DNA of 62,054 bases from a virus: IMG/VR virus record IMGVR_UViG_3300020430_000015, positions 1 to 62,054 of that record, one strand, 5' to 3'. Positions 38,716 through 47,447 of this stretch are shown here, piece after piece. The first letter of the stretch is position 1; the number at the start of each line of letters is the position of its first letter. Under the pieces are notes generated by a model, which made no database searches, was not told the DNA's origin, and worked only from the letters and a program-made list of their open reading frames with translations. The position numbers and the translations under genes are program-made.

Positions 38716-40901
38716 TGAGTTATAAACTAAACAAAACAGATGGTAGTTTACTTGTTGATCTAGTTGATGGTCAATTAGATACTACTTCCAGTGACTTAAC
38801 ACTTATAGGAAGAAACTATTCAGGTTTTGGTGAAGTTTTAAATGAAAACTTTATTCAACTTTTAGAAAATTTCTCAAACGCAACAGCGCCTATTAATCCT
38901 TTAAGAGGTCAATTATGGTTTGATACAACTGAAAATAGATTAAAAGTATACAACGGTTCGGCTTTTGTTACTTCAGGTGGTACAACGGTATCTAACACAC
39001 AACCAAACATGGTTGCAGGTGATATGTGGATCAATAATGAAACAAGTCAACTGTATTTCTTTGATGGAACAAATTTAAAATTAGTTGGTCCAATTTATTC
39101 TAACGCTCAAGGAACTTCAGGATTTGAAGTTGTAAGTTTATTAGATACACAAAACGTTACGCAACACGTCATTAAAATGTTTGTTGCAGGGAGTTTGGTA
39201 GGTGTTCATTCAAATGCACAATTTACTCCGGTAGCAACTGGCAGAATTACTGAACTTGTAACGGGAAGTAATCCAAATGGTGAAATACAAAAAGGATTCA
39301 ACACTGTAGGCACAGGTTACAAATACATAGGCACGTCTTCTGTATCTGAAGCATTAATTGATGGTAATGGCACAATTAGAAATGCTGATAGTTATCTTGT
39401 ATCTGATGGTGATGATACAACAGTAGGTAAAATTACTATTCAAAAAGATGATGCATTACGTATTGGTTTAAACGGTAACACTGACATAGGTTTTACAAAT
39501 AATGCATTTACAATTTCAAACCAACGAAATGGACAAGATGTAGAAATAAAAGTAAGAAATCCAGCAGAACTATCTGCATTTAAAATTGATGCATCTAACA
39601 GTAGAATTGGAATTTACAAAGCATCTCCTACAAAAACTTTAGACGTAGGCGGAGATGTTAATATTGATGGTAATCTTGTTGTTGCAGGTACAACAACATC
39701 CATAGATGTACAAGATTTAAGAGTAGAAGATAAAAATATAGAACTTGCAATCGACAGCAACGGCAATATAGGTAACGATGCGGCAGTAGATGGTGGCGGT
39801 ATTATATTAAAATCAAACCAAGGTGACAAGTCATTTGTATGGCAAAATGGAACAGGCAGTTGGACAAGTTCTGAATTTATAGATTTAGCGGCAAGTAAAG
39901 GAATTAAAATTAATACAAATACAGTTTTAACAGAAACAGCACTAGGTGCCAGTGTAACTCAAGCACCTGGTTTAACAATACTTGGAACTTTAACACAATT
40001 AGTTGTAGATGATGTAACAGTAGATGGTTCAAGTGTGTTTACTTCGGCAAACAGTTTGCAATTAGGAAGTAATGGTCCAATCACGGTATTGAACAGTAAC
40101 AGAATTACAGGCGTAGGTTCACCAGTTAATGATTCGGATGTTGCAACAAAAGGATACACAGATGGTTCTACAGTAATAGGTCTTGATATGAACGTTACTG
40201 GACTTAACATGGCATCACCTTATAATGATGTTAGAGATGAATTAGAAAAATTATTCCCAGCAGGTGGTTACACATTAGCAAGTCCTAATAGACCAACAAA
40301 TCCTAATTTTGCAAACAGTGTGATACCAGCAAGAGGACAAGGTGCATTGGCTAGAGTAAGAGCAGTAAACTATGGTTCAGGCGGTGGTTTCAGTATTCCA
40401 AGCATACCTTTTGCAGGTTTGAAAAACTTTACACCAGTTGATCAAACAATTACTATACAACAAAGAACAATACAAACAATTACAACTTACAGTCAAGATA
40501 ACAGTTTAGGTACAACAACAAAAATCACTTGTTCTGCATCACACTTTTATGAAGCAGGTCAAGCCGTTGTAGTGTCAGGCACAACATTCAGTGGTGGAAT
40601 TGCAACAATAGATGGAAATTACACGGTACAGGCGGCTGAATTTTCAGCAGAATCACCTAACTTTGTATCATTAACGATAAACTATGACTCACAAGCGTCT
40701 GGATTAAATGGTGCCAATTACAATGCGGCAAGTGGTACTATTGAAAGAACACCTGTTGTAGGAAACGCAAACAAACAGGTAGTAGAAGACTTCTCAGACC
40801 CAACAGGCGTTACTGGACAGGTTACTTTTGCACCAACAGTAACAATATTACAGTTTGGAGTAAACAATGGAGTATGGGAGTTTGACAGAACAATACCGTA
40901 A
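38715..40901 (+). CDS. Tail fibre protein (fibre paralogue 2)
   Basis: A 728-aa fibre with the same N-terminal unit (GEVLNENFIQLLENFSNATAPINPLRGQLWFDTTENRLKVYNG; GDMWINNETSQLYFFDG). The middle has a trimeric-fibre look (KTLDVGGDVNIDGNLVVAGTTTSIDVQDLRVEDKNIELA), followed by SDVATKGYTD, a motif common near fibre coiled regions. The C-terminal ~150 residues are different from the neighbours and beta-rich. It shares the anchor with paralogues 1 and 3, so it probably binds the same place on the baseplate. Confidence 0.85.
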   Translation: MSYKLNKTDGSLLVDLVDGQLDTTSSDLTLIGRNYSGFGEVLNENFIQLLENFSNATAPINPLRGQLWFDTTENRLKVYNGSAFVTSGGTTVSNTQPNMVAGDMWINNETSQLYFFDGTNLKLVGPIYSNAQGTSGFEVVSLLDTQNVTQHVIKMFVAGSLVGVHSNAQFTPVATGRITELVTGSNPNGEIQKGFNTVGTGYKYIGTSSVSEALIDGNGTIRNADSYLVSDGDDTTVGKITIQKDDALRIGLNGNTDIGFTNNAFTISNQRNGQDVEIKVRNPAELSAFKIDASNSRIGIYKASPTKTLDVGGDVNIDGNLVVAGTTTSIDVQDLRVEDKNIELAIDSNGNIGNDAAVDGGGIILKSNQGDKSFVWQNGTGSWTSSEFIDLAASKGIKINTNTVLTETALGASVTQAPGLTILGTLTQLVVDDVTVDGSSVFTSANSLQLGSNGPITVLNSNRITGVGSPVNDSDVATKGYTDGSTVIGLDMNVTGLNMASPYNDVRDELEKLFPAGGYTLASPNRPTNPNFANSVIPARGQGALARVRAVNYGSGGGFSIPSIPFAGLKNFTPVDQTITIQQRTIQTITTYSQDNSLGTTTKITCSASHFYEAGQAVVVSGTTFSGGIATIDGNYTVQAAEFSAESPNFVSLTINYDSQASGLNGANYNAASGTIERTPVVGNANKQVVEDFSDPTGVTGQVTFAPTVTILQFGVNNGVWEFDRTIP

Positions 40902-40904
40902 AGA

Positions 40905-40914
40905 CGATAAATAT
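40905..40914 (+). promoter_or_regulatory. Late promoter CGATAAATAT before fibre paralogue 3
   Basis: CGATAAATAT lies in the 30-base gap after fibre paralogue 2, 17 bases before the next ATG. The same ten bases occur on the minus strand at 58714, before the PP-loop operon. Confidence 0.55.
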
Positions 40915-40931
40915 TACGAAACAAGGGTACT

Positions 40932-42401
40932 ATGGCATATATTGTAAACAAATTTGACGGAACTTTAATAGCAACTGTGCAAGATGGCACAGTGGATCAA
41001 ACAACTAATCTAAGATTCATAGGTAAAAACTATGCTGGATATGGTGAAATACAGAACGAAAACTTCTTACATCTATTAGAAAACTTTGCAAGTGGTAGTC
41101 AACCAAGCAAACCAATTAGTGGTCAGATATGGTTTGACACATCAAACAGCAAACTCAAGTTCTATGATGGTACAAAATTCAGAACAACTGGCGGTGCAGA
41201 AGTAAGTACAACTGCTCCGGGTGGTTTAACAACGGGTGACTTTTGGTGGGACTCAGCAAACAGTCAATTATATGCTTGGGACGGCACAAGTTTTGTTCTT
41301 GTTGGTCCACAAGGTACAGGTTCATCTGTTACACAATTTACAACAAGACAAATTAAAGATTCTTTAGGTGCTAATCAATTAATAATTGAAGGTAAAGTAA
41401 ACAACACAACAGTTGTAATTTTCAGTGGCACAGAGTTTACAATTGGAACGTCTGATCCAAGTAACACAATAACAGGTTTTGATGTTGTTAAAAAAGGTTT
41501 AACTTTAGTAAACACTCAAGCCGCAACAAGTGGTATTACAACTACTGACCACAGATATTGGGGAACAGCATCTAACTCAGATAGATTAGGCGGATTCCTT
41601 GCTTCAGATTATATTAGATCAGGATCAAGTGCTTTTGCAAGTGTAGTAAGATTTGGTGATGCAGGTTTTACAGTTGGTGATTCAAATGATTTAAAAGTTT
41701 CAATTGAAAATGGTAATGAAGGTGCTATTGCAAATGAAATAGGAACAAAAATTACTCTTAAAGTAAATGCAAATAATGTAGTAACAAGTATTGCCGAAGT
41801 AAATGAAGATGGAATTATGCCAGGCACTGGTGTTAAGAATATTGGTGCAACAAATGATAAATGGTATGAAGTTCATGCACAATTCTTAAAAGGATTGGCG
41901 GACAACGCATCAGGTATCTTATTTGGTGGTCAAACTTATTTAGGTGCAACAACAGCCGTTAATAATACGGTGGCATTAAGAGATGGGTCAGGCAAAATTA
42001 CAGCAAATATTTTTGACGGTGTGGCAACATCAGCCAACTATGCTGACTTGGCTGAAATATATTCTACAGATAAAACTTACGAAACTGGCACAATTATGGC
42101 AATTGGCGGTGAGGCAGAAACTACTGAATACGATAGAACCAAAAATTTATTTGGTGTAATATCTGAAAAACCAGGATTTTTGATGAATAAAGATGCTGAT
42201 GGACAGGCTATTGCTTTTGTTGGACGTGTACCAGTCAAAGTAAAAGGCCCTGTTCAAAAAGGAGAAAAAGTTTTTGCTGATGATGGTGGTGTTGCAACTA
42301 CTACCAAAAAAGGAGAATTGGTAGGCTTCGCCTTACAAACTGATCTGAATGAATCCACAAAACTTATTGAGGTAGCACTTAGATTAATAAATAATTCGTA
42401 G
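40932..42401 (+). CDS. Tail fibre protein (fibre paralogue 3)
   Basis: A 489-aa fibre with the shared N-terminal unit (GEIQNENFLHLLENFASGSQPSKPISGQIWFDTS; GDFWWDSANSQLYAWDGTSFVLVGPQ). The C-terminal ~130 residues begin ANYADLAEIYSTDKTYETGTIMAIGGEAE and contain RVPVKVKGPVQKGEKVFADDGG. This ending resembles the C-terminal chaperone/peptidase-like modules of phage fibres that aid trimer folding. Self-cleavage is possible but not shown by the sequence. Confidence 0.82.
   Translation: MAYIVNKFDGTLIATVQDGTVDQTTNLRFIGKNYAGYGEIQNENFLHLLENFASGSQPSKPISGQIWFDTSNSKLKFYDGTKFRTTGGAEVSTTAPGGLTTGDFWWDSANSQLYAWDGTSFVLVGPQGTGSSVTQFTTRQIKDSLGANQLIIEGKVNNTTVVIFSGTEFTIGTSDPSNTITGFDVVKKGLTLVNTQAATSGITTTDHRYWGTASNSDRLGGFLASDYIRSGSSAFASVVRFGDAGFTVGDSNDLKVSIENGNEGAIANEIGTKITLKVNANNVVTSIAEVNEDGIMPGTGVKNIGATNDKWYEVHAQFLKGLADNASGILFGGQTYLGATTAVNNTVALRDGSGKITANIFDGVATSANYADLAEIYSTDKTYETGTIMAIGGEAETTEYDRTKNLFGVISEKPGFLMNKDADGQAIAFVGRVPVKVKGPVQKGEKVFADDGGVATTTKKGELVGFALQTDLNESTKLIEVALRLINNS
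42386..42394 (+). promoter_or_regulatory. Possible late promoter AATAAATAA
   Basis: AATAAATAA lies within the last codons of fibre paralogue 3, 20 bases before the ATG of the next gene, with TAGGAA as the ribosome site. Spacing is the same as at the other late boxes. Confidence 0.45.
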
Positions 42402-42413
42402 GAATAGAATTCA

Positions 42414-43292
42414 ATGGCTTTAATAACAGCAAATAGATTTAACACATTAAGACAATCTGTAGATAATGTGCTAGGAAATGGTGCAGGTGATACAGGTTAT
42501 GGACAAGCATTAACAAGTGCAACTATCAATGTTGGTGATATTATAAATGCAAGTCATATTAATGCTGTGTATGAAGATTTAAGGAAATGTTACAAACACC
42601 AAAATGGTGGTGACCCAGCAAGTACATTAATTCAAGCAGTAACACAAGGTGATCTAGTTAAAGATACAGACGGTGTAAATTATACTGGTTGGGATCAATA
42701 TGAAGCACTGGCTACTAATGTTTCCACAAACAGATTGACTGTGGCAGGTACGCAACAGACTATTACAACTGCAATGACAAGATCCAGAGGTAGTTGGAAT
42801 GGCACTATCGTACAAGTATCTGACGTTGCTTTCGCTAGTGATGATGCAAGAAGACACTTTTTTAACCAAGGTGGCTTTATCAGAATTTTAGCAAGTACGT
42901 CAGACGGAAGTTCATTAGGCAACAGTTGGCAAAATATGTTCAATACCAATGCTGGTAATGTAGACTTAAAAGCACATGGCACAACAAGATCAGGCAGTGG
43001 AGGAACAGTTTCTAATGCATTAGGAAATTATGAACTGTCTGGAGCATATCAGTACATATATCAAAACTTTGATGCTGGTGGAGGTGCTTACAGTGCCAAT
43101 GACTATTACATTGAGGCGTATGCGGCAAGTGGTAGTTTAATCAAAATCAGACAAACATGGAGAGACCAAAAAGGTGGCAATCCAGATGAAAATATCTCCA
43201 ATTTAACAGCGACTATTCAATGTGCAACAGCAATTACCGATGTAATTGGTACTGCACCAGGTGTTACTAGTGGTTCTGGTACTACTTTATAA
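42414..43292 (+). CDS. Virion structural protein at end of fibre cluster
   Basis: A 292-aa protein starting MALITANRFNTLRQSVDNVLGNGAGDTGYGQ. The N-terminal ~70 residues are helical (INASHINAVYEDLRKCYKHQ) and the rest is beta-rich with many Gly, Ser and Thr. No enzyme motif is seen. It is the last gene of the structural block, so it is probably a virion component such as a fibre tip or decoration protein. The next gene is behind a sigma70 promoter, which marks the change to non-structural genes. Confidence 0.7.
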   Translation: MALITANRFNTLRQSVDNVLGNGAGDTGYGQALTSATINVGDIINASHINAVYEDLRKCYKHQNGGDPASTLIQAVTQGDLVKDTDGVNYTGWDQYEALATNVSTNRLTVAGTQQTITTAMTRSRGSWNGTIVQVSDVAFASDDARRHFFNQGGFIRILASTSDGSSLGNSWQNMFNTNAGNVDLKAHGTTRSGSGGTVSNALGNYELSGAYQYIYQNFDAGGGAYSANDYYIEAYAASGSLIKIRQTWRDQKGGNPDENISNLTATIQCATAITDVIGTAPGVTSGSGTTL

Positions 43293-43301
43293 TTCATTTC
43301 A

Positions 43302-43330
43302 TTGACTAAAATCCAAATTTACGCTATAAT
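43302..43330 (+). promoter_or_regulatory. Near-consensus sigma70 promoter of the accessory operon
   Basis: TTGACT (43302-43307), a 17-base spacer, and TATAAT (43325-43330). Five of six -35 bases, all -10 bases and the spacing match consensus. It lies in the 52-base gap between the structural block and the accessory genes. The first ATG is only 14 bases after the -10, so the transcript would be almost leaderless. Its host-type nature suggests early expression. Confidence 0.75.
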
Positions 43331-43344
43331 GACAGTACAAAATT

Positions 43345-43677
43345 ATGAATCAATCGTTCGAAAAATCAATGGCTTATGCCAATCGTATGAAAGTGTTCAA
43401 CAATCAACTTAGATTGTTAAAAGAAAAGTATCTAGAAAAGAACACCCACTACACTCAAGGACATCAATTTACAATAGATTTACATCTCATTAATCATTGT
43501 ATTGCACTGAAAAATTTAAACAAACAAAACACAGTGTTGTTAGATGACTATCAAATACCTGTGCAAATAGAAAACATAGATATTTTTTATGATGACATAA
43601 TGGACGTTTACCAACGTAATCTAAATTCTTATCTTGTTGAATACAACGAGTTGGTAAAGGAAAAAGGTGAAATTTAA
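43345..43677 (+). CDS. Unknown 110-aa protein, first gene of accessory operon
   Basis: A small, mostly helical protein rich in Asn, Leu and Tyr (NNQLRLLKEKYLEKN, YQRNLNSYLVEYNELVKE). No known motif, no membrane segment. It lies right behind the sigma70 promoter and has no Shine-Dalgarno, so translation would be near-leaderless; an in-frame ATG at 43369 is an alternative start without a better site. The next gene begins two bases after its stop. Function unknown. Confidence 0.65.
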   Translation: MNQSFEKSMAYANRMKVFNNQLRLLKEKYLEKNTHYTQGHQFTIDLHLINHCIALKNLNKQNTVLLDDYQIPVQIENIDIFYDDIMDVYQRNLNSYLVEYNELVKEKGEI

Positions 43678-43679
43678 AA

Positions 43680-44483
43680 ATGTCAAAAGGAATTGTTTTA
43701 TTTGCCCATAATAATGATGCCATTGATTATGTGGCTCAGGCAGAATTCTGTGCTAAAAGAATTAAAAAACATCTAAAATTACCTGTAACCTTAATCACAT
43801 CTGAAACAGATATTAACAAAGATGTATTTGATAATATCATTAAAATAGATAATCCTAATACAAATCAAACTAGAAATATGCATGACGGAGACATTCGGAA
43901 AAATGTTTTATGGAGTAATCACACAAGGTCCACAGTATTTGATTTGTCTCCCTATGAGGAAACAATAGTAATGGATACAGATTATATGGTTGAAAACGAC
44001 ACACTACTCAAGGCATTTGAAACAAAAGAAGATTTCCTGATCAATTATGACGCACAACACATAGACTTTGAATCAACTATGACTAATGAAATGAAATATA
44101 TTAGTGATACTGGAATTAAAATGTGCTGGGCAACAGTTTTTTATTTTAAAAAAGTAGAACGTGTACGCAATCTATTTGTGTTAATTGATCACATTAAGCA
44201 ACACTGGAGTTTTTATAGATTTAGATATCAATTGAAAGAACTAACATTTAGAAATGATTATGCTTTCAGTATAGCAATCCATATTATGAACGGATTTACA
44301 AACAGTGATTGGCCCAATAGATTGCCTTGCAAACTATTTTATATTACTGATAGGGATAAGATTGTATCATACACAGACAATACATGGACTTTTAAATTGC
44401 AAAGTGGACTTAAATGTTCTATAAAAGATATAAACATCCATGTTATGAACAAATTAGGATTGGAAAAATTTATAAATGAGTAG
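43680..44483 (+). CDS. GT-A-like glycosyltransferase, pair 1 member A
   Basis: A 267-aa protein with the build of a nucleotide-sugar transferase: beta-alpha start (GIVLFAHNNDAIDYVAQAEFCAKRIKKHLKLPVTLITSE), then VFDLSPYEETIVMDTDYMV, giving a DTD metal/nucleotide motif at residues 99-101. Later ATVFYFKKVE and an N-terminal 'LFAH' strand recur in the next gene, so they are paralogues. Sugar donor and acceptor cannot be told from sequence. Acceptors may be LPS, virion proteins or DNA. It ends overlapping the next start by eight bases. Confidence 0.65.
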   Translation: MSKGIVLFAHNNDAIDYVAQAEFCAKRIKKHLKLPVTLITSETDINKDVFDNIIKIDNPNTNQTRNMHDGDIRKNVLWSNHTRSTVFDLSPYEETIVMDTDYMVENDTLLKAFETKEDFLINYDAQHIDFESTMTNEMKYISDTGIKMCWATVFYFKKVERVRNLFVLIDHIKQHWSFYRFRYQLKELTFRNDYAFSIAIHIMNGFTNSDWPNRLPCKLFYITDRDKIVSYTDNTWTFKLQSGLKCSIKDINIHVMNKLGLEKFINE

Positions 44484-45297
44484 AGGCTTTTTAGTTTTTG
44501 TGCAAGATAATGGCGATGTAGATTATTTAAAACTTGCCACTGCGTGTGCTATGAGTATAAAAAAATTTATGCCACAAGAACAAGTGTGTCTTGTTACTGA
44601 TATCTTTGTGCCCGATAATTTTAAAAAATATTTTGATATTGTTAAAGATATCCCTGGAGAAGATTTAGCCAAGAACTCCAAATGGAAAGTGCAAAACAGA
44701 TGTAAAATATATGATGCATCACCATTTGACGAAACTATTGTGTTAGATGCTGATATGTTGGTGTTGGAAGATATCACTCATTGGTGGAAAGCATTATCTA
44801 ATTACGAACTTTACTATACAGACAAAGTAAAAACATTTAGAAATGAAATAGTGCAGGACAATTTTTATAGGAAAGTATTCGAAGCAAATGATTTGCCAAA
44901 TGTGTATTGTGGTATGTACTACTTTAAACGCACTGAAAACAATCATAAATTTTTCAATTTATTGAAAGACATTGTCGAAAATTATAATTGGTACAGTGAA
45001 AAATACACTGCTCAACACACACAAAGTTGGTGTAGTATGGATGTGAGCACTGCTATTGCAATAAAAATCAAAGATATTTCTCATCAGGTATTTTCTAAAA
45101 AGAATTTTTTAACATTTACTCATATGAAACCAAACATACAAAACTGGTTAGCACAAAAAGATAGTTGGTTAGAAGTGATTGATTATAACTTAAACAATTC
45201 AAACGAACTTATGGTAGGTAATTTTTTACAAAAAGGAATCTTCCACTATGTTGAAAAAAGTTTTATAACAGATAAAATGATGGAGCAACTGCAATGA
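44476..45297 (+). CDS. GT-A-like glycosyltransferase, pair 1 member B
   Basis: A 273-aa paralogue of the preceding gene, with matching order: GFLVFVQDNGDVDYLKLATACAMSIKKFMP, then IYDASPFDETIVLDADMLV with a DAD motif at residues 91-93, then NVYCGMYYFKRTENNHKFFNLLKDIVENYNWY. The arrangement resembles GT8-like retaining transferases. The pair looks like an old tandem duplication, since only motif regions are still alike. Its stop overlaps the next ATG (ATGA). Confidence 0.7.
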   Translation: MSRGFLVFVQDNGDVDYLKLATACAMSIKKFMPQEQVCLVTDIFVPDNFKKYFDIVKDIPGEDLAKNSKWKVQNRCKIYDASPFDETIVLDADMLVLEDITHWWKALSNYELYYTDKVKTFRNEIVQDNFYRKVFEANDLPNVYCGMYYFKRTENNHKFFNLLKDIVENYNWYSEKYTAQHTQSWCSMDVSTAIAIKIKDISHQVFSKKNFLTFTHMKPNIQNWLAQKDSWLEVIDYNLNNSNELMVGNFLQKGIFHYVEKSFITDKMMEQLQ

Positions 45298-45875
45298 GAC
45301 CACCGTTGACATTTGGCAATTACAAACCTGAAATGAAATACTACTTTAGATTTGATCCAGATAATGGTGAAGTTTTAGAATTTAGTATTGAAAAGAAAGG
45401 TAACTGTGTTGAAATATCAAAAGAACTTGCAGATAAGTTGTATGCAGGACAAACAAATTTCATTTTTTATAAGGTCATTTTGGGCAAAGATGGATATAAA
45501 GCAGTGCCTAAGAATGCCGTTGAAAACAAAACACACACTGAAATTCAACAAAAGGATATTGTGAATACTAATTTATATGAAATAAAATCCAACAAAAAAG
45601 ACTCTTGTATCAGATTCAAATTAGATATGTCTAAAAAGGAATGGTGTATATCAATAGATGAAAAATTAAAAAAATCATTACAAGATAATGTTGATCCTAA
45701 TAACGAGTATGAATTTTTTACAACCAACAGCAACAACACATCAGTTCCAGCATACAGTTTCAAAATTAAATTACAAAATTTATTTGAAAATAATGTAACA
45801 ATACCTCATCCTGTTGATTATGTTCCAAAAATATTTTGTAGAAAAGTTTTTAATTATGCATTGGAGATAAAATAA
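45294..45875 (+). CDS. Unknown 193-aa protein in glycosyltransferase operon
   Basis: A soluble, Lys/Asn-rich protein with two similar halves: FRFDPDNGEVLEFSIEKKGNCVEISKELADKL and IRFKLDMSKKEWCISIDEKLKKSL, each a beta-hairpin followed by a helix. This looks like an internal duplication. No enzyme motif was recognised. ATGA and TAATG overlaps at both ends tie it to the flanking transferase genes. A GGAG site eight bases before the ATG supports the start. Function unknown. Confidence 0.7.
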   Translation: MRPPLTFGNYKPEMKYYFRFDPDNGEVLEFSIEKKGNCVEISKELADKLYAGQTNFIFYKVILGKDGYKAVPKNAVENKTHTEIQQKDIVNTNLYEIKSNKKDSCIRFKLDMSKKEWCISIDEKLKKSLQDNVDPNNEYEFFTTNSNNTSVPAYSFKIKLQNLFENNVTIPHPVDYVPKIFCRKVFNYALEIK

Positions 45876-46789
45876 TGGTTTTAAAAATTGCAGACATAGA
45901 CTTTGTATTTTTAAGTTTCGATGAGCCAAATGCAGATAAAAATTTTGCAGACTTAAAAAAGAAAGTGCCATGGGCGAAACGTGTGCATGGCGTTGCCGGA
46001 TTTGATTCTGCACATAAAAAAGCAGGTGAAATATCAGACACAAATCGATTTATCACAGTAGATGCTGACACACAGATTGATGAAGAATTTTTATCAATGA
46101 TTGTTGACTATAACAGTTTAGGTATAGATGACACATACACATTAAGTTGGTGTGGAAAGATTGATCTCAACGGATTGCAGTATGGTAATGGCAGTTTAAA
46201 ATGTTGGACAAAAGATTTTGTAAAAGCAATGAAAACACATGAAAACCATGACGGTAAAAATAAAAATGTAATAGAATTTTGTCATAATCCAAAATATTTT
46301 CAATTTAATGAAAATTTTTCAACTAGTTATGTGAATGGTTCGAAATATCAGGCATGGAGGGCTGGTTTCAGAGAAGGAGTAAAAATGAGTTTAGATAAGA
46401 ATGCTCCACTTAAAAATTTAAAAGATGCTTGGTGGCAAAATTATCAAAGGTTACTTGTATGGATGTCTGTAGGGCAAGATTCTGAATATGGATTATATGC
46501 AATTCATGGTGCTAGATTAGGTTGTTATCTTACAAGTTGTACTGATTGGGACTTTACAAAAGCAAACAATTACAGTTTTTTTAAACATTATTGGCAATAT
46601 GATATACATGACGGAGGTAATATTAAACCAGATTATTACAAAGATATAATTGACATGGGACAAAAAATAATTGATCAACATGACATACCGTTGAGTGCCG
46701 AGCCGTTCAGTGTTGAACAAAGTAGAACATTTAAAGAAGTTTATTTGAATACCCCACGCATTTGGAAAAGGAGATTCAAAAGTGTTTGA
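45875..46789 (+). CDS. GT-A-like protein, pair 2 member A
   Basis: A 304-aa protein beginning IDFVFLSFDEPNADKNFADLKKKVPWAKRVHGVAGFDSAH and having RFITVDADTQIDEEF, with DAD at residues 63-65, the expected place for the DxD motif of a GT-A fold. The next gene is a clear paralogue (FISYQEPNADKNF...; VVDGDAIVEEDF). Further conserved Trp and Tyr residues (YQAWRAGFREGVKMS) may bind the acceptor. A glycosyltransferase role is likely; the substrate is unknown. Confidence 0.65.
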   Translation: MVLKIADIDFVFLSFDEPNADKNFADLKKKVPWAKRVHGVAGFDSAHKKAGEISDTNRFITVDADTQIDEEFLSMIVDYNSLGIDDTYTLSWCGKIDLNGLQYGNGSLKCWTKDFVKAMKTHENHDGKNKNVIEFCHNPKYFQFNENFSTSYVNGSKYQAWRAGFREGVKMSLDKNAPLKNLKDAWWQNYQRLLVWMSVGQDSEYGLYAIHGARLGCYLTSCTDWDFTKANNYSFFKHYWQYDIHDGGNIKPDYYKDIIDMGQKIIDQHDIPLSAEPFSVEQSRTFKEVYLNTPRIWKRRFKSV

Positions 46790-47447
46790 CATAATTTTTA
46801 TATCATATCAAGAACCTAATGCTGATAAAAATTTTAAGCATTTATTAAGTAGATTTCCTATAGCACAAAGAGTGCATGGCATAAAAGGAATACATCAAGC
46901 ACACATTGAAGCGGCTAAAAAAGCATTAACAAAAATGTTTTGGGTCGTTGATGGAGATGCGATTGTGGAAGAGGATTTCAATTTTGATTATGAAGTGCCT
47001 AAAAAAGACATGAACGCAGTACACGTGTGGAGAAGTCGCAATCCAGTTAATAATCTGGTATATGGATATGGCGGTGTCAAACTTTTACCCAGGGATTTGA
47101 CGTTAAATATGAGTATAGGAACTACTGACATGACTACAAGTATAAGTGATAGATTTAGACCAATGGAACAAGTATCAAATGTTTCTGCATTCAACACTAG
47201 TCCTTTTAACACTTGGAAAAGTGCTTTTAGAGAGTGTGTAAAACTATCTAGCAAGGTCATTGACAGACAAGAAGACTCTGAGACAGAAGCAAGACTAGAT
47301 GCTTGGTGTAAGTCAGATGATCCAATTGCAGTTGATGGAGCCATTGCTGGCAGGAAATATGGAACTGAAAATAAAGATAATAAAGAAGCAATATCTAAAA
47401 TAAATGATTTTGCATGGATAGAACAAATTTATAAAAATGGAAAATAA
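46782..47447 (+). CDS. GT-A-like protein, pair 2 member B (GTG start)
   Basis: A 221-aa paralogue of the preceding gene, shorter because the C-terminal ~80 residues are missing. Shared: FISYQEPNADKNFKHLLSRFPIAQRVHGIKGIHQAH; DGD at residues 57-59 in VVDGDAIVEEDFNF; and FNTWKSAFRECVKLSS, matching YQAWRAGFREGVKMS of member A. The start is GTG with AAGGAG eight bases before. It overlaps the genes on both sides. Member A is longer, so the two may act as a pair on one glycan. Confidence 0.65.
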   Translation: MFDIIFISYQEPNADKNFKHLLSRFPIAQRVHGIKGIHQAHIEAAKKALTKMFWVVDGDAIVEEDFNFDYEVPKKDMNAVHVWRSRNPVNNLVYGYGGVKLLPRDLTLNMSIGTTDMTTSISDRFRPMEQVSNVSAFNTSPFNTWKSAFRECVKLSSKVIDRQEDSETEARLDAWCKSDDPIAVDGAIAGRKYGTENKDNKEAISKINDFAWIEQIYKNGK

